Shown here: positions 63,009 to 64,000 of the stretch, in pieces
Layout: each line of letters starts with the position of its first letter
Position numbering within the stretch: the first letter of the stretch is position 1
Assembly: GCA_965650335.1 (NCBI GenBank)
Contig: CBFGOI010000009.1
Coordinates: 1 to 64,000, forward strand
DNA: 64,000 bases
Direction of reading: 5' to 3'
Source of the DNA: Paradesertivirga sp965650335
Lineage (GTDB): Bacteria > Bacteroidota > Bacteroidia > Sphingobacteriales > Sphingobacteriaceae
Translations under genes and position numbers: made by a program
Notes under the pieces: generated by a model
The model's database searches: none
Seen by the model: only the letters and a program-made list of their open reading frames with translations
What the model was told of the DNA's origin: nothing

Positions 63009-64000
63009 ATGAAGCGATATTTATCGATCTTACTGTTAATACTTGCTGGTTTTTTCAATGCCGCAGCCCAAACAGAGGCTTTAATTAACATTGAAACAAA
63101 GAACTCGACGCTTTTGCTAACTGTTGCCAATCAAAAAGTATATCAAAGTTATTTGGGGCAAAAGCTAAATAGTCCGGAGGATATTAAATTATTACGTTCT
63201 ACCCGACGTGAAGCGTATATCGGGGCCGGAATGCAAGATTTGTTTGAACCTGCTATTCGTATGATTCATTCAGATGGTAATCCGTCTCTACAATTGAATT
63301 ATGTAAAGCATACTGTGGTTAAAAAGGATAATAATATCTCGGAGATTTCAATTTTTCTAAAGGATCCTAAATATCCGGTGGAAGTAGTTTTGCATTATGC
63401 GACACATTTCAATGAAGATATTATCAGAACATGGACCGAAATAAAGAATAATGAGAAAAAGGCTGTGACATTATCAAACTATGCTTCTTCCATGCTGCAT
63501 TTCGATGCTGCTAAATATTTTCTCACACAATTTGATGGTGATTATATGACCGAGATGCGAATGAAAGAAAATCAACTGAGCACTGGTATTAAAATTCTGG
63601 ATAGTAAACTTGGAACCAGGGCTCATATGTATCGTACTCCTGTGTTTTTTCTTTCATTAAATAAACCATCAGATGAAGTGAGTGGAGAGCTTATAGCGGG
63701 CACACTTGCATGGTCAGGAAATTTTCAACTTGCGTTTGAGATTGATCAGTCAAATGGTTTGCGCGTAATTTCTGGAATAAATCCCTACGCTTCCGAGTAT
63801 AAATTACAAGCTGGTAAAACCTTTGTAACCCCCGAATTTATTTTTACCTATTCAAATCAGGGCAAAGGTCAGGCAAGCAGAAATTTGCATCGGTGGGCTC
63901 GTAACTTTGGTGTTCTTGAAGGCGATAAGCCTAAACTAACACTGTTAAATAATTGGGAAGCCACTCATATGGATTTCAATGAAAAGCTGTTGGTAGAGCT
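63009..64000 (+). CDS. GH36 alpha-galactosidase, C-terminally cut by window edge
   Basis: The ATG at 63009 starts a frame of 330 codons that continues past the window end. Signal peptide (MKRYLSILLLILAGFFNAAAQ) then the N-terminal beta-supersandwich of GH36 (INIETKNSTLLLTVANQKVY, YVKHTVVKKDNNISEISIFL, VVLHYATHFNEDIIRTWTEI, GTLAWSGNFQLAFEID). The last visible piece LLNNWEATHMDFNEKLLVEL is the start of the barrel with the family NNWEA-DF motif. The catalytic Asp residues lie beyond the window. It follows the six-hairpin gene by 19 bases, so both are probably cotranscribed. Confidence 0.85.
   Translation, partial: MKRYLSILLLILAGFFNAAAQTEALINIETKNSTLLLTVANQKVYQSYLGQKLNSPEDIKLLRSTRREAYIGAGMQDLFEPAIRMIHSDGNPSLQLNYVKHTVVKKDNNISEISIFLKDPKYPVEVVLHYATHFNEDIIRTWTEIKNNEKKAVTLSNYASSMLHFDAAKYFLTQFDGDYMTEMRMKENQLSTGIKILDSKLGTRAHMYRTPVFFLSLNKPSDEVSGELIAGTLAWSGNFQLAFEIDQSNGLRVISGINPYASEYKLQAGKTFVTPEFIFTYSNQGKGQASRNLHRWARNFGVLEGDKPKLTLLNNWEATHMDFNEKLLVE

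Overview
The window reads as chromosome of a Bacteroidota bacterium, most likely Sphingobacteriaceae (Pedobacter or Mucilaginibacter type). Signs of this are TonB/CarboxypepD_reg-type outer-membrane proteins, a large DUF11-like surface protein, many secreted glycosidases with Sec signals ending in xAQ, lipoproteins with short lipoboxes, weak ribosome binding sites and moderate GC content. No rRNA, complete tRNA, insertion sequence or CRISPR array was seen.

Left part (about 1-31.3 kb): an accessory region rich in envelope functions. It opens with a partial lipocalin-like gene, a large inverted repeat, a short RadC-like JAB protein and a histidine-kinase fragment. Two paralogous modules follow. 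Module 1 (minus strand, 9586 to 1370) is OMF, MFP, RND pump, OmpR-type regulator, histidine kinase and DedA protein. Module 2 (plus strand, 21659 to 30404) is regulator, kinase, PepSY-like protein, OMF, MFP, RND pump, PAP2 phosphatase and a half-size EamA protein. Between them lie an LtaS/sulfatase-type membrane transferase, a two-domain outer-membrane protein gene broken by one in-frame TGA, two PAP2 phosphatases, an HD-domain protein, an outer-membrane receptor and a C-terminally truncated surface protein. Direct repeats of CTNAAG with a 10-11 bp period, resembling a PmrA box, sit in front of module 1, between the two divergent PAP2 genes and inside module 2. This suggests one envelope/lipid A/antimicrobial-efflux regulon. 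The region ends with an excisionase-like HTH gene, a perfect 38-bp palindrome, a small putative DNA-binding protein and a tRNA-3'-end-like sequence, which together look like an integrative-element boundary.

Right part (31.6-64 kb): a dense cluster of exported carbohydrate-active enzymes. It has three GH29 fucosidases, a tandem GH27 pair, GH28-like enzymes (one with a Tat signal), several right-handed beta-helix proteins, a beta-propeller/pectate-lyase fusion, a beta-helix/PDZ fusion, a GH105 unsaturated-uronyl hydrolase, GH97, a six-hairpin glycosidase and the start of a GH36 alpha-galactosidase. A minus-strand operon holds a BNR_4 protein, a PQQ-type sugar dehydrogenase and a cytochrome c. 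The set fits dismantling of a fucose- and galactose-decorated, uronate-containing polysaccharide (pectin/rhamnogalacturonan-like). No SusC/SusD pair, transporter or polysaccharide-sensing regulator is in the window.

Functions are assigned by reading motifs only. CAZy family calls are firm for GH29, GH27, GH97 and GH105 and softer for the beta-helix proteins and the six-hairpin enzyme.
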